NCBI RefSeq assembly: GCF_000269865.1
Contig: NZ_AKKV01000020.1
Coordinates: forward strand, 310,001-374,000
DNA length: 64,000 nucleotides
Direction of reading: 5' to 3'
From: Fictibacillus macauensis ZFHKF-1
GTDB lineage: Bacteria > Bacillota > Bacilli > Bacillales > Fictibacillaceae
The translations under genes and the position numbers were made by a program. The notes beneath the pieces are model-generated. The model saw nothing but the letters and a program-made list of their open reading frames with translations. It did not search any database and was not told the origin of the DNA. The first letter of the stretch is position 1. Each line of letters opens with the position of its first letter. Below are positions 1 to 9,497 of this stretch, one piece after another.

Positions 1-1102
1 CAATACCCGCCAACTGCACGACCATTTGGTGAATGCCTCCGCCATAGATGAGCCCCATCTGTCCCACCCCTACTTTTTCAACAAGACGAGGAGCAGCAAA
101 TACGCCTGTTAAAAGGGTGCCGACAACGCCAGCGATTCCATGAACAGAGCAAGCAAAAATCGGATCATCCAATCCTCGCCGCTCAACAACAATCGCTGTC
201 CAATAAGCGATCGCTGAAGCAACTCCACCAATAATGACAGCTGCCCACGGCTCAACAAAAGCACACGCAGCCGTAATGGCTACGAGTGAAGCAATCACTC
301 CATTTACCATCGTCGGTATGTCAGCTTTTCTACCATGCAATAATGAGAGACCGACAGCAACAACCGCACCTGCACTAGACGCAAGCATCGTAGTAAAGGT
401 GACATAAGCAAAGAAACCATCTTTTACACTTAACGTACTTCCCGCATTAAACCCAATCCAGCCAATCCAAAGGATGAATCCACCAATGACGGTGTACACC
501 TGATTGTGTCCAGGCAGCACATTCACAGTACCGTCCCTATTAAACTTCCCTTTTCGCGGCCCAAGAAGCACGCTCGCCACACAAGCTGCCACTGCTCCTT
601 GCAAATGAACGACTGTGGATCCAGCAAAATCTTGCATTCCCCATGCAGCTAACCAACCACCACCAAAAACCCAATGACCAACAACCGGATAGATCGCGAT
701 CATATAAAACGCCCCGAACAGAAAATAAAGAGATAGCTTTGCTCGTTCCGCAAACCCTCCCCAAACGATGGCTAACGATACCCCCGCAAAAGAAAGTTGA
801 AATAAAAAGGTACTAGCAATCGGTACACCGGCAGTTGACATGCTATCTCCATGCATAAACCACCCTTCTGTTCCTAGCAACGCATTCCCTTTTCCAAAGG
901 CAACTCCAAAGCCAATAGCCCAAAAAGAAAGGGTAGCAATAGCAAAACTTATCATTTGCTTGCCGGCAACATGAGCAGCATTTTTCATTCGTGCTGAACC
1001 CGCTTCTAGTAAGGCAAATCCGATTTGCATCCCCATCACAAGGATCGTAGCAAACATCACCCATAGCAAATTAAGCAGTACTGATTCCTTCATAGACTTC
1101 AT
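1..1102 (-). CDS. amt: Ammonium transporter (Amt family), partial
   Basis: Integral membrane channel for ammonium uptake. Only the N-terminal 367 residues are in the window; the 3' end lies beyond base 1. The reading frame is open from an ATG at 1102 to the window edge and is strongly hydrophobic. It shows family-typical stretches: an early GFALLEAGSAR, GFGVAFGKG, then WIGWIGFNAGS and FACSVHGIAGVVGTLLTGVF. Start chosen because the ATG follows GATGAGGGGTGATGA, a good ribosome site. No glnK/nrgB partner can be seen, because downstream sequence is missing. A GlnR/TnrA-type box lies just upstream. Confidence 0.95.
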   Translation of the reverse strand, partial: MKSMKESVLLNLLWVMFATILVMGMQIGFALLEAGSARMKNAAHVAGKQMISFAIATLSFWAIGFGVAFGKGNALLGTEGWFMHGDSMSTAGVPIASTFLFQLSFAGVSLAIVWGGFAERAKLSLYFLFGAFYMIAIYPVVGHWVFGGGWLAAWGMQDFAGSTVVHLQGAVAACVASVLLGPRKGKFNRDGTVNVLPGHNQVYTVIGGFILWIGWIGFNAGSTLSVKDGFFAYVTFTTMLASSAGAVVAVGLSLLHGRKADIPTMVNGVIASLVAITAACAFVEPWAAVIIGGVASAIAYWTAIVVERRGLDDPIFACSVHGIAGVVGTLLTGVFAAPRLVEKVGVGQMGLIYGGGIHQMVVQLAGI

Positions 1103-1116
1103 CACCCCTCATCATA

Positions 1117-1174
1117 TGTCATATTTCCTTACATCAATAAGTGATATTATATGACGAATAAAAGCTACAAGCAA
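1117..1174 (-). promoter_or_regulatory. amt promoter with GlnR/TnrA-type operator
   Basis: Minus strand: -35 TTGCTT (1169-1174), 17 bp spacer, -10 TATAAT (1146-1151). At 1117-1133 lies TGTAAGGAAATATGACA, which fits the GlnR/TnrA consensus TGTNANAWWWTMTNACA with one mismatch. The box falls just downstream of the predicted start of transcription (about 1139), a position that fits repression better than activation. The promoter and box are read directly; the regulator is inferred from the consensus. Confidence 0.7.
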
Positions 1175-1215
1175 CCTTTTTTTAAGAATGGAGGATGAAT
1201 AAGAGGGTGAAACAA

Positions 1216-1258
1216 CGTAAAGAAACCGGTTCAATAATGAACCGGTTTCTTTACGTTT
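1216..1258. terminator. Strong hairpin between amt and the protease gene
   Basis: Perfect 17 bp stem (1216-1232 with 1239-1255) with a six-base loop, followed by TTTTG on the plus strand and a weaker T-rich tail on the minus strand. It lies just 3' of the protease gene (minus strand), so it most likely terminates that transcript. Confidence 0.85.
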
Positions 1259-1268
1259 TGCACAGTAC

Positions 1269-2927
1269 TTATTTTACTTTGACCGCGTCAAAGGCTGCAT
1301 TGACTGTTTTAACTTCTTGACTATCAGCTCCGTATAAATCAGAAGCGGCTTGAACTACTGCTTGACGAGCTTGGGAAAAGTTAGATGAAGACGTCAAATA
1401 GGATGTATTTGCTTTATAGAAAATGGCACCAAGCTTATCATTGCCTACTCCTTTTACGTCAACGTCATTAAACTTCCCACCAGCTGCAATCAAATAAGCT
1501 GCTTTATTGATGATACTACTATTTTTGTGAACACCACCGTTATCTTCAGAACCTTTATAGCGTTTTGTGTAATCATCTGGGTAGCCATATTTTGCTGGAT
1601 CGGACATAGAGCGCAAAGCATCTCCGTCTTGATCAGGCGTGTATACAGCTTCGCCTACTTCATAATTTGCTGTATCCGGTGATGTTTTAAACTCTACCAA
1701 TGTTCCAAAAATATCAGATAATGATTCATTTAAAGCACCTGATTCACCTTCATACGTAAGATTTGATTCTGTTGAGGTAACCGCATGCGTTAATTCATGA
1801 GCGACAACATCGACTGCCCCTGATAGCGGAATAAACATTTTTCCATCGCCATCACCGTACACCATTTGAGAACCATTCCAAAAGGCATTATTGTAGTCAG
1901 AGCCATAGTGAACACTATTTTTTAACGCAGCTCCTTTGTTATCATAGGAATTTCGTTTAAATGTATCTTTGTAATAGTCAAACGTTTTAGCTGCAAAATT
2001 ATGAGCAGAAACCGCTGCTGCATCTTCTTTACTCGTAAAGTCTTTTTTATCACCTGACCAGAGCGTACCAGGAATGTCTTCTGAATTATTGGCATTATAC
2101 GTAAAGATACCATCTCCTCGCGTATTATCTTGCAAATAAAACTTACCATCAGCAGACGTTAAATCTAGATCAACTTTATCCTTTAATACACCAACACCGG
2201 TTCCTTTTGCATTTTCTCCATCCACTAGATCAATACTATTAAAGTGATGAAGAACGGAACCATTCGTTGCAGAAACGAAATAATCATAATTTCCCGGCTT
2301 AGGTGAAAGGAAATTTAAATTCACTTTATACGCATAGTGTGCTTTTTGATCACTTGTCGTATAAACTACTAACTCGGCACTAGGCTTCTTTTCGTATTTT
2401 GGCACAAAGCCTAACTGTTTTTGAGCGATTTTTACTGCTTTTGATGCAGAAACACCCTTTTTAGATTGCCCTTGTAGCTTTTGTTCTAAATGCGGAATAA
2501 CACTTCCAGAGAAAACGGTCATCGTGCCATCTTTTGCTACGGTAGCTGCTTGTTCTGAGTTCCAAACAGGGACACCATTAACCTTTTGTTGCAGTTTAAC
2601 AACCGTGTTACCTTGAGGATCTTTCACTTGCTTTTTCACAATAAAGGAACGCGCCGCATCTCCTTTTCCATATTGGTAGGTTTTCTTATCTTGCGTTAAA
2701 TAATTAAAAACAACTTGCTTAGGAGACTTGGATGATGCTTTCGTTAGCTTGCCAGATTTAAATTCGACAGCGCCAATGGTTTGATTATACTTTTCAACGC
2801 TTAAGACATTTTTCACTAACGACTTACCCTCGTCTGCTCCCTTAGCAAAAGCTTGTCCTCCTGTTGATAAGCTCGCAGCTAGTAACCCTACCGATAATAC
2901 CGTTCCCACAACTTGTTTTTTACGCAT
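1269..2927 (-). CDS. npr: Secreted M4 neutral metalloprotease (bacillolysin/thermolysin family)
   Basis: Extracellular zinc endopeptidase, 552 aa. Order: signal peptide (1-28, ending GQAFA), FTP and PepSY-type propeptide (about 35-230), then the mature thermolysin-like domain. Zinc ligands are visible as HELTH (H377, H381) and the glutamate of NESLSDIFG (E401); the later [15 protein letters not shown] carries the catalytic histidine. Length suits a full prepro-protease. The start is ATG 2927, preceded by TTGGAGGTATGTAGA, rather than the upstream ATG at 2969 that would add 14 residues before the signal peptide. It is monocistronic with its own terminator. Proteases of this family are normally made at the end of growth; no specific regulator site was identified with confidence. 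Confidence 0.95.
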   Translation of the reverse strand: MRKKQVVGTVLSVGLLAASLSTGGQAFAKGADEGKSLVKNVLSVEKYNQTIGAVEFKSGKLTKASSKSPKQVVFNYLTQDKKTYQYGKGDAARSFIVKKQVKDPQGNTVVKLQQKVNGVPVWNSEQAATVAKDGTMTVFSGSVIPHLEQKLQGQSKKGVSASKAVKIAQKQLGFVPKYEKKPSAELVVYTTSDQKAHYAYKVNLNFLSPKPGNYDYFVSATNGSVLHHFNSIDLVDGENAKGTGVGVLKDKVDLDLTSADGKFYLQDNTRGDGIFTYNANNSEDIPGTLWSGDKKDFTSKEDAAAVSAHNFAAKTFDYYKDTFKRNSYDNKGAALKNSVHYGSDYNNAFWNGSQMVYGDGDGKMFIPLSGAVDVVAHELTHAVTSTESNLTYEGESGALNESLSDIFGTLVEFKTSPDTANYEVGEAVYTPDQDGDALRSMSDPAKYGYPDDYTKRYKGSEDNGGVHKNSSIINKAAYLIAAGGKFNDVDVKGVGNDKLGAIFYKANTSYLTSSSNFSQARQAVVQAASDLYGADSQEVKTVNAAFDAVKVK

Positions 2928-3436
2928 TCTACATACCTCCAATAGTTTAATAGTACATAATACAAACATTCATGCATGCTAGTAATCAATCGTCTCATTT
3001 CCCACTGTTTACTTCGCTATGAATATTCTGAATATTGACTATATCATACACAATTCTTCAATAAGTGCACAAATGGAGATTTTCCTATTTAAAGAAGACC
3101 TATCTTCACTAGTTAATAGACAAATTATGCAAATTTTTCAGTGAAGAAGCCCTAACAACCTTGATTTTTTAACTAAATATTCTGAAAATTATAGGTTGAA
3201 AAGGAAAAAAGACCTTGACACTTTTCTCCTTGCCTCTCTACTTTCAAAAAAAAAAGAAAGAGTTAGTAGAATGTTCATATAAAATTCCCTTTTAAACTAC
3301 GTTTTCCCTGGATTTTTTTCCAAATTACTAAACCTTCTTCTATAAAAAAGGGTTACTGTTTATAGAAATACCGTGTGTTCTAGGAAGCAAGGTAGTAAAA
3401 AGTATCTAGCCCGTTTCTTTCTACAAGGCTAGAAAA
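2928..3436. other. AT-rich intergenic region upstream of npr
   Basis: No coding sequence seen. On the minus strand TTGTGC and TATGAT with an extended TG lie about 100 bp upstream of npr and could be its promoter (weak match). The palindromic motif AATATTCTGAATATT at 3021-3035 recurs as AATATTCTGAAAATT near 3177 and might be an operator. A small CTAGCC/GGCTAG hairpin sits near 3405-3434. Nothing else recognised. Confidence 0.4.
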
Positions 3437-3440
3437 CATA

Positions 3441-3490
3441 AAAAAAGAAACAGAGGAAGCACTCTACGCAGAGCCCTCTCTGTTTCTTTT
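3441..3490 (-). terminator. Terminator of brxA
   Basis: Stem AAAGAAACAGAG paired with CTCTGTTTCTTT, with an interrupted upper stem, and an A-run on the left that reads as T on the minus strand. Directly 3' of the bacilliredoxin gene. Confidence 0.8.
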
Positions 3491-3499
3491 CATAACGCT

Positions 3500-3925
3500 T
3501 TATTTTAAGCGATCATATCCTTGAACAAGATTGCCAACAATCTCTTCTGGGCTATGATTTTCAATATCATGACGGTGAATAAAGTGTACAACTTCTTTGC
3601 CTTTTAAGATGGCCATTGAAGGTGATGATGGTGGTAAGCCTTCAAAGTATTCGCGCATTTTCGCAGTAGCTTCTTTATCTTGACCAGCAAAAACAGTCGC
3701 GATGCGTTGCGGACGTCCTTCATAGTTTAATGAATAGATGGCAGATGGTCTCGCAAGACCTGCTGCACAACCACAAACAGAATTAATCACTACGAGCGAT
3801 GTTTCATCACTTTCCATAAACTGCTCTACTTCTTCAGGTGTTGTTAGCTCTTGAAAACCAGCGTTTGTAAGCTCGTCTCTCATCGGCTGTGCCATTTGTT
3901 TCATATATTCTTCATATGCATTCAT
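3500..3925 (-). CDS. brxA: Bacilliredoxin, BrxA/BrxB (YphP/YqiW) family
   Basis: 141 aa thioredoxin-fold disulfide isomerase. The family removes bacillithiol from S-bacillithiolated proteins in the cytosol. The hallmark CGC active site is at C51-C53 (NSVCGCAAGLARP), followed by TVFAGQDKEATAKMREYF and PPSSPSMAILKGKEVVHF. The N-terminus MNAYEEYMKQ and the overall sequence are closer to YphP (BrxA) than to YqiW (BrxB). The start is ATG 3925 after GGAGGGATTACA; a longer frame to 4066 would run through unrelated sequence. Single-gene transcript with its own terminator. Confidence 0.93.
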   Translation of the reverse strand: MNAYEEYMKQMAQPMRDELTNAGFQELTTPEEVEQFMESDETSLVVINSVCGCAAGLARPSAIYSLNYEGRPQRIATVFAGQDKEATAKMREYFEGLPPSSPSMAILKGKEVVHFIHRHDIENHSPEEIVGNLVQGYDRLK

Positions 3926-4014
3926 TGTAATCCCTCCACTTTCTCTTATTATTATAGCGGATTTTATGTAAGGATAAAACCAGTAAGCGCTTGTTCTTAG
4001 TGAAAAAAAGTTCG

Positions 4015-4656
4015 TTACGAAGATGGATAGAGAATCTTTTTGCCTGTTTCTTTTGATTGGGCCCATCCATACATAGAATAGGCTACTGCACTCGCAGACA
4101 CCGATCGATACTTACTGAGACGACCACTTAAGACGAAAGAGAATGCCTGTAACACTTTTTCACCCACTTTTTCGCCTAACCGCCATTCTTCACGTTCCCC
4201 TGTTAATAAGGACGGACGGAAGATTCCTGTCTTTTCTGGACCATCACTTAACACATCCCGCTCCATTTCTCCTTTTACCCGATTGTAAAAAAATGGCGAG
4301 TTTACTTTAGCGCCAAGAGCAGAAATGACCGCAAAACATGCCCCACCTTCATCGGCCGCTAACTTAGCCATAACCGCCGGGTACGTGCGGTCAACCATAC
4401 GGAATAGGGCCTCTGATTTAGCTTTTTTAATCGTAGTACCGAGACAACAAAAAACATCTGCTCCTTGAAATTCTTGCCGATAATTTTTTAAATGCGCAAA
4501 ATCCAAAATGATTTCGCGAATTTTTTTATGTTGATAACCCGTTTCCCGTCGACTAAAAAGAACCACTTCATCATACTGAGTACTTTCCATTAATAGTTGT
4601 ACTAACTGACGACCCACAAGCCCGGTTGCGCCAGCAAGAACCGCCTTTTTCCCCAT
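4015..4656 (-). CDS. Atypical short-chain dehydrogenase-like NAD(P)-binding protein (HTATIP2/TIP30-like)
   Basis: 213 aa Rossmann-fold protein. The N-terminus VLAGATGLVGRQL is the nucleotide-binding GxxGxxG loop. FCCLGTTIKKAKSEALFRMVD and FFYNRVKGEMERD (YxxxK catalytic pair) are typical of the HTATIP2-like group of extended/atypical SDRs. FRPSLLTGEREEWRLGEKVG near the C-terminus is also family-typical. Start ATG 4656 after AAAAGGAGTGGGGAT. Substrate unknown. It lies between brxA and pncA in the same orientation; no terminator is obvious between it and brxA. Confidence 0.75.
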   Translation of the reverse strand: MGKKAVLAGATGLVGRQLVQLLMESTQYDEVVLFSRRETGYQHKKIREIILDFAHLKNYRQEFQGADVFCCLGTTIKKAKSEALFRMVDRTYPAVMAKLAADEGGACFAVISALGAKVNSPFFYNRVKGEMERDVLSDGPEKTGIFRPSLLTGEREEWRLGEKVGEKVLQAFSFVLSGRLSKYRSVSASAVAYSMYGWAQSKETGKKILYPSS

Positions 4657-4738
4657 ATCCCCACTCCTTTTACTTTCATGAACTCACGTTTACAAATCGT
4701 TCTAGTAACATCTTTTTCTATCTTCTCATAAAGTGCTA

Positions 4739-4770
4739 AAAAAGGCGAACCATAATAAAGGCTCGCCTAT
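4739..4770 (-). terminator. Terminator of pncA
   Basis: Minus strand reads AGGCGAGCC, loop, GGTTCGCCTTTTTT. GC-rich stem followed by a T run, immediately 3' of pncA. Confidence 0.85.
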
Positions 4771-4783
4771 TTAACCGTACAAT

Positions 4784-5338
4784 CTACATTAAGACTGTAG
4801 CTCCTAGTACCGTTTTAAAATACTGTAGCGCAAATCGTTGACCTTCTTGCGTAAAACTTTGTACCGCTTGAGCTGGAACAATCATGTCGTAACAAAGGTT
4901 ATACCCATCAATACCCGTTTGTAGCACACAAATATCGGTTGTGACGCCTGTTAACGTAATAGTTGTAATGCGCCGTTCCCTTAATTTAATATCTAAAGGC
5001 GTACCGGCAAAGGCGCTGTAACGTGTTTTGTCCATATAAGTGACGTAAGGGTAATTATTACGGAGCAGCTCCTCATAGAGAAAGCCAACCTTACCGTATA
5101 AGCTTCTTCCTTTTGTTCCTACAATGTTATGTGGTGGATATAATTTCGATTCAGGATGAAACGGATCAGATAGCTCATGACGATCGACCGCAAATACTAT
5201 ATAGTCACCACGCTCCGCAAATTGCATAATTAATTTGGAAATGGCTTCATCGATGTATTGTCCATGCTTCCCAGTCGTTAACTTCCCATCATCAGCAACG
5301 AAATCATACGTATAATCAATTACAAGCAACGCTCTCAT
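4784..5338 (-). CDS. pncA: Nicotinamidase / isochorismatase-family cysteine hydrolase
   Basis: 184 aa; hydrolyses nicotinamide to nicotinate and ammonia for NAD salvage. The catalytic triad fits D8 (IDYTYDF), K104 (YMDKTRYSAFAGT) and C137 (GVTTDICVLQ). The metal site fits D52, H54 and H61 (VDRHELSDPFH). The sequence closely follows B. subtilis PncA (YueJ) as I recall it, including the LYPPHNIVGTKGRSLYGK segment. Start ATG 5338 after GAGGTGAGGACGTT. It is 14 bp downstream of the MgtC-like gene, so the two probably share a transcript. Confidence 0.93.
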   Translation of the reverse strand: MRALLVIDYTYDFVADDGKLTTGKHGQYIDEAISKLIMQFAERGDYIVFAVDRHELSDPFHPESKLYPPHNIVGTKGRSLYGKVGFLYEELLRNNYPYVTYMDKTRYSAFAGTPLDIKLRERRITTITLTGVTTDICVLQTGIDGYNLCYDMIVPAQAVQSFTQEGQRFALQYFKTVLGATVLM

Positions 5339-5352
5339 AACGTCCTCACCTC

Positions 5353-6030
5353 TTATAACGTCTCAATTTCCACCTTTTGAACACCAGGAATGCTTTTAAT
5401 TTCATAATAAACGTCCGTTGTATAGCGCTTTTCATACACGCCAAGCATGAGTTCCATTTTCGACGAGGCACTTTCTAAATCTTTTACCCGAACATTATAG
5501 ATTTTTACTTCTTTCTCTTTAATGCTTTTCACAATCGCCGTCATGTCTGCATCATCCGCAACATGAAGCCGCACTCTTACTTCTTTTTCGCTTAATGCTT
5601 TAGGTCCTAACCTCTTCATGAGCATTGGAATCAATTCTACAGAAATCAACATCATTAATGCCCCTGCTCCTGCCTCCAAATAAAAGCCTGCGCCAACAGC
5701 AATCCCAAGACCTGAAGCACCCCAAATCATTGCTGCCGTCGTTAGCCCAGAAATGACATCATTACTTCTTCTTAAAATAACACCGGCTCCTAAAAAACCG
5801 ATTCCGCTTACAATTTGAGCGGCTAACCGCATCGGGTCCATTTGTGTTCTGCCACTGATTTCTGAAAAAGCTTGCGCTGATTCAATCGATACAATCGTTA
5901 ACAAACAACTGCTTATAGAAATAACAAGCGACGTTTTTAAGCCAACGGGCTTGCGTTTTAATTCTCGTTCTAACCCAATAATTAAGCCGAGCAAAGCTGA
6001 AATGCCAAGCTTTATGAGTATTACATCCAT
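5353..6030 (-). CDS. MgtC/SapB family membrane protein
   Basis: 225 aa. The N-terminal half holds several membrane segments with the family signature: IKLGISALLGLIIGLERE, KTSLVISISSCLLT, RLAAQIVSGIGFLGAGVI and GLTTAAMIWGASGLGIAVG. The C-terminal third (about 145-225) is soluble and alternates beta and alpha, like the ACT-type domain of long family members. MgtC proteins are tied to magnesium starvation and F1Fo-ATPase modulation in some bacteria; the role in Bacillaceae is not established. Start ATG 6030 after GGCGGTGAGGGA. Probably co-transcribed with pncA. Confidence 0.88.
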   Translation of the reverse strand: MDVILIKLGISALLGLIIGLERELKRKPVGLKTSLVISISSCLLTIVSIESAQAFSEISGRTQMDPMRLAAQIVSGIGFLGAGVILRRSNDVISGLTTAAMIWGASGLGIAVGAGFYLEAGAGALMMLISVELIPMLMKRLGPKALSEKEVRVRLHVADDADMTAIVKSIKEKEVKIYNVRVKDLESASSKMELMLGVYEKRYTTDVYYEIKSIPGVQKVEIETL

Positions 6031-6153
6031 TCCCTCACCGCCCTCTCTCTTCTATATGTATGGCATTACTCTCAAAAACTTCCGTAACATCTGCAAAAAG
6101 GTAACGTTAGCGTTCCCTCCATCGTCATTCTTCACTCTTTTAGGCACATGTAC

Positions 6154-6194
6154 TAAAAAAAACGATAGTAAAGCGAATCGCCAACTATCGTTCG
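6154..6194 (-). terminator. Terminator of cvfB
   Basis: AACGATAGT (6161-6169) pairs with ACTATCGTT (6184-6192); the A-run at 6154-6160 reads as T on the minus strand. Lies 12 bp beyond the cvfB stop. Confidence 0.8.
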
Positions 6195-6205
6195 TTTGAT
6201 TTCTC

Positions 6206-7066
6206 TTAAATTTTTAAAAAGGTAACGCCTTCTTCTTGCTTAATTTTATTTTCTTTCATAAGCTTTCCGAGCGCTCGTTTGAAGGCTGCCTTTGAAATGT
6301 TAAATTCGGTTTTAATCGCCTCTGGTTCGGAACGATCTGTATAAGGCATTTGTCCTTTATGCTCTTTTAAATACGCATAGATCATCTCAGCATCTTCACT
6401 ATATGCTTGTTCTTTACGCGGCTTCATTGAAAGATTCACACGACCATCTTCACGTACAAAGGAGATTCGTGCTTCTACTTCTTCTCCTAAACGAAGAGGG
6501 CGCGTCATTTCGTCTCGATGTATAAAGCCAATATGATGATCTTTCGTATACAGCAATGCACCCACTTCGTTTAACTTGTACACATGACCTGTTACTTGTT
6601 TGTTAAAGTGTGCTTCTTCCGCACTTTCAGCAATCTCAACAAGTTCTTCTTCTGAAGCTAAATCGGCAAACAAACGTCCTTTCTTATCTAAACGTAACCC
6701 TGCATACAATTGATCACCGATGCGCGGCCACTCTTCTAGCGGACCTGGCAAGTCATCATTTGATAACAGTACGTCTTTTGCAATGCCAATGTCTAAAAAG
6801 ACTCCAAGACGTTTTTGTGAGCCAACGACGGTTAGCCACGCTAAGCTATCTAAACGGACTTTCGGTTCACTCATTGTTGCCGCTAATCGTCCTTCGTGAT
6901 CTTGGTAGACGAATACCGTTACTTCATCTCCGTCTTGCAATGATCGTGAAGCTTCTCTTTTATGCAACATCACTTCTTCTGTTCCGTCGCTTAAAAAATA
7001 ACCAAAATCACTTTGACGATCTACCTTTAAGGTATACATTTCACCGGCTCTAATTGTCGTATCCAT
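6206..7066 (-). CDS. cvfB: S1-domain RNA-binding protein CvfB (YitL family)
   Basis: 286 aa. Tandem S1-like beta-barrels (about 1-65, 68-140, 145-215) are followed by a winged-helix domain (about 225-286: YAYLKEHKGQMPYTDRS... FNISKAAFKRALGKLMKE). This is the layout of CvfB, an RNA-binding regulator described in staphylococci and streptococci; B. subtilis YitL is the counterpart. Start ATG 7066 after AAAAAAGGATGGAACAACA. Monocistronic by spacing and terminator. Target RNAs cannot be inferred from the sequence. Confidence 0.9.
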   Translation of the reverse strand: MDTTIRAGEMYTLKVDRQSDFGYFLSDGTEEVMLHKREASRSLQDGDEVTVFVYQDHEGRLAATMSEPKVRLDSLAWLTVVGSQKRLGVFLDIGIAKDVLLSNDDLPGPLEEWPRIGDQLYAGLRLDKKGRLFADLASEEELVEIAESAEEAHFNKQVTGHVYKLNEVGALLYTKDHHIGFIHRDEMTRPLRLGEEVEARISFVREDGRVNLSMKPRKEQAYSEDAEMIYAYLKEHKGQMPYTDRSEPEAIKTEFNISKAAFKRALGKLMKENKIKQEEGVTFLKI

Positions 7067-7121
7067 TGTTGTTCCATCCTTTTTTTCTTTAAAATACTTT
7101 ATAAAAGTACGTTATGAAAAG

Positions 7122-7280
7122 TTAGTCTTTTTTCGTTTCACTTTCACTGTCTGCTTGCTCTAGCTCCATTAACTTTTTCATTAAAATATGCTGCGGCATA
7201 TGCATTAATTGTTCAAGCGGAACGTTTAGTTTTTTGGCTAACATTACTGCCGTTTCCGCGGAAATTTGTAAAGGTTTCAC
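7122..7280 (-). CDS. YycC-like small protein
   Basis: 52 aa. Central segment PLQISAETAVMLAKKLNVPL followed by EQLMHMPQHILMKKLMELE matches the YycC family of small Bacillus proteins; function unknown. The start is the GTG at 7280, preceded by AGGAGGAGAAATCAA, not the upstream ATG at 7331, which would place the N-terminus inside the fhs gene. Located 25 bp downstream of fhs and probably in the same transcript. The C-terminus is acidic and polar. Confidence 0.75.
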   Translation of the reverse strand: MKPLQISAETAVMLAKKLNVPLEQLMHMPQHILMKKLMELEQADSESETKKD

Positions 7281-7305
7281 TTGATTTCTCCTCCTGATCC
7301 CATCG

Positions 7306-8991
7306 TTAAAATAGGCCTTTTGCTTTTCCATCCTCTGTGACGTCCATTTGTAACGCAGCTGGGTGCTTAGGTAGTCCAGGCATCGTCATGACATTTCCAG
7401 TTAAAGCAACGATAAAGCCCGCACCAACAGATGCCTTTAATTCACGCACTGTTATTGTAAAATCAGTGGGCCGGCCGAGCTTTGTCGGATCATCTGATAA
7501 CGAATATTGACTTTTTGCCATACATACAGGCAATGTTCCCCATCCATTGTGTTCAAATTCTTTTAATTGCACCAACGCTTTTGGTGAGAAATCAACCCGA
7601 GAGGCACCGTACACTTTTTGAGCAATTATCGTTATTTTTTCTTCTAACGATTGATCGAGCGTATATAATGGCGCAAAATGGTTTTCTTCTGATTCAGTGA
7701 TGGCTAAAACCGTTCTTGCTAACGCTTCACCGCCTGCTCCACCTTTTAACCATACTTCCGCTCGTTCCGCTTTCACCCCTTGCTCTTGACACCACGATAG
7801 GATATAGTCAATTTCTTCTTCATGGTCATTCACAAAATGGTTCACCGCAACAACCAGTGGTAAGCCGAACGCTTGAATTGTTTCAATATGCTTTTGCAAG
7901 TTCGCCATGCCTGCTTTTAGGGCAACAAGGTTTTCTGAAGCTAGCTCGTCTTTTTTGGCGCCTCCGTGCATTTTTAATGCGCGCGCCGTTGCTACAATAA
8001 CGACAGCGCTTGGCTTTATTTGTGCGTACCGTGCTTTGATATTTAAGAATTTCTCAGCACCTAAGTCGGCACCAAAGCCTGCTTCTGTGACAACATAATC
8101 ACCGAGCTTTGCCGCTAGTTTAGTGGCAATAATACTATTACAACCGTGTGCAATGTTCGCAAACGGACCACCATGGATAATCGCTGGTGTATTTTCTAGT
8201 GTTTGTACTAAATTGGGCGCTAGCGCATCTTTTAACAATAACGTTAAGGCGCCTTCTACTTTCAAATCGGCAACCGTAACTGGTTCATGATCATACGTAT
8301 AACCAATGACCATGGCTGCTAAACGCCGTTTTAAATCGTTCATGTCGCTTGCTAAGCAGAAAATAGCCATGACTTCTGAAGCGACAGTAATATCAAAACC
8401 ATCCTCTCTTGGAACACCTTGAAGAGGACCACCGAGTCCTACAACGACTTGCCGTAACGCGCGATCATTCATATCCAACACACGCTTCCAAACGATTTTA
8501 CGGGGATCTATTTTTAGTTCGTTGCCTCGATGAATATGATTGTCAATGAACGCTGCTAAAGCGTTGTTAGCGGTCGTAATCGCATGAATATCTCCTGTAA
8601 AGTGAAGATTGATATCTTCCATAGGAATGACTTGTGAGTAGCCACCACCGGCCGCTCCACCTTTTAAGCCCATACTTGGTCCAAGCGATGGCTCTCGCAA
8701 AGCAACAATCGCTTTTTCCCCAATAGCATTGAGCGCTTGTCCAAGGCCAACGGTCACCGTTGATTTTCCTTCACCAGCGGGAGTGGGATTAATTGATGTT
8801 ACGAGAATCACTTTCCCATCTTTTTTCGTACGCAATTTATCAAAAAGGCTCAGTGAGAGCTTCGCTTTATACTTCCCATACGGCTCCCAATCTTCTTCCT
8901 CTAGCTGCAACTGTTCACAAATCGTACTAATTTTTTCAATAGATGCTTCTTGAGCAATCTCAATATCTGATTTATAGGTTACTTTCGTCAA
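7306..8991 (-). CDS. fhs: Formate--tetrahydrofolate ligase
   Basis: 561 aa; ATP-dependent formation of 10-formyl-THF from formate and THF, feeding purine and fMet synthesis. The P-loop is TPAGEGKST (about residues 68-76). Other family blocks are [58 protein letters not shown] and [15 protein letters not shown]. Length equals the usual Fhs length. The start is TTG 8991 after TGAAGGAGGTTTTAGCGCA; an ATG at 9066 lacks a good ribosome site and would add a non-family extension. Confidence 0.96.
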   Translation of the reverse strand: MTKVTYKSDIEIAQEASIEKISTICEQLQLEEEDWEPYGKYKAKLSLSLFDKLRTKKDGKVILVTSINPTPAGEGKSTVTVGLGQALNAIGEKAIVALREPSLGPSMGLKGGAAGGGYSQVIPMEDINLHFTGDIHAITTANNALAAFIDNHIHRGNELKIDPRKIVWKRVLDMNDRALRQVVVGLGGPLQGVPREDGFDITVASEVMAIFCLASDMNDLKRRLAAMVIGYTYDHEPVTVADLKVEGALTLLLKDALAPNLVQTLENTPAIIHGGPFANIAHGCNSIIATKLAAKLGDYVVTEAGFGADLGAEKFLNIKARYAQIKPSAVVIVATARALKMHGGAKKDELASENLVALKAGMANLQKHIETIQAFGLPLVVAVNHFVNDHEEEIDYILSWCQEQGVKAERAEVWLKGGAGGEALARTVLAITESEENHFAPLYTLDQSLEEKITIIAQKVYGASRVDFSPKALVQLKEFEHNGWGTLPVCMAKSQYSLSDDPTKLGRPTDFTITVRELKASVGAGFIVALTGNVMTMPGLPKHPAALQMDVTEDGKAKGLF

Positions 8992-9133
8992 TGCGCTAAA
9001 ACCTCCTTCAAACTCACTTAATTCTATTTTACCTAATAACTGCACACAATGGAAAAGAAGTTTCACGAAGAAAGAAGGGTTGTTTCTTCCAGAAGGCGAA
9101 AGTATGTACTATGAAAAAAGGAGTTGATGATCA

Positions 9134-9454
9134 TTGGCAAAAATTAACGTAAAAGGCTATGGAACGTATACCATTGAAAATGGCACAAAACTCGTTAACG
9201 CACTCGAAGATCACGGCGTTGACATTCTACACCGCTGTGGTGGAAAAGCGCGTTGTACAACGTGTCGCGTCGAAGTGCTAGCAGGCGATTTAGGTGCCAT
9301 GAATGAAATGGAACAAGCTCTCATTCAAAGTAAAGGATTACCCGATAACGTTCGCCTCTCCTGTCAAGTAACCGTCCAAGAAGATGCAGACATCGTGCCC
9401 GTCATGACCGTCCAAAAAGATGGACTCGACCCTGGCCCTCGTCCTGCCGAATAG
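9134..9454 (+). CDS. Plant-type 2Fe-2S ferredoxin
   Basis: 106 aa single-domain ferredoxin. Four cysteines in chloroplast-ferredoxin spacing: C35, C41, C44 (RCGGKARCTTCRVEV) and C77 (LSCQV). The start is TTG 9134 after AAAGGAGTTGATGATCA. Small soluble electron carrier; partner unknown. Transcribed divergently from fhs, convergent with ypgQ, sharing a bidirectional terminator with it. Confidence 0.9.
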   Translation: MAKINVKGYGTYTIENGTKLVNALEDHGVDILHRCGGKARCTTCRVEVLAGDLGAMNEMEQALIQSKGLPDNVRLSCQVTVQEDADIVPVMTVQKDGLDPGPRPAE

Positions 9455-9463
9455 CCTACGAAG

Positions 9464-9497
9464 CAACCAATCTTTAATGATTGGTTGTTTTATTTTT
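9464..9497. terminator. Bidirectional terminator, ferredoxin / ypgQ
   Basis: CAACCAATC pairs with GATTGGTTG (9464-9472, 9479-9487), then TTTTATTTTTT on the plus strand. The tail overlaps the end of ypgQ. Confidence 0.85.

Noticed and set aside
1922-2149. Second open frame on the same strand inside the protease gene
   Set aside because: It lies wholly within npr in another frame and has no family resemblance or ribosome site.
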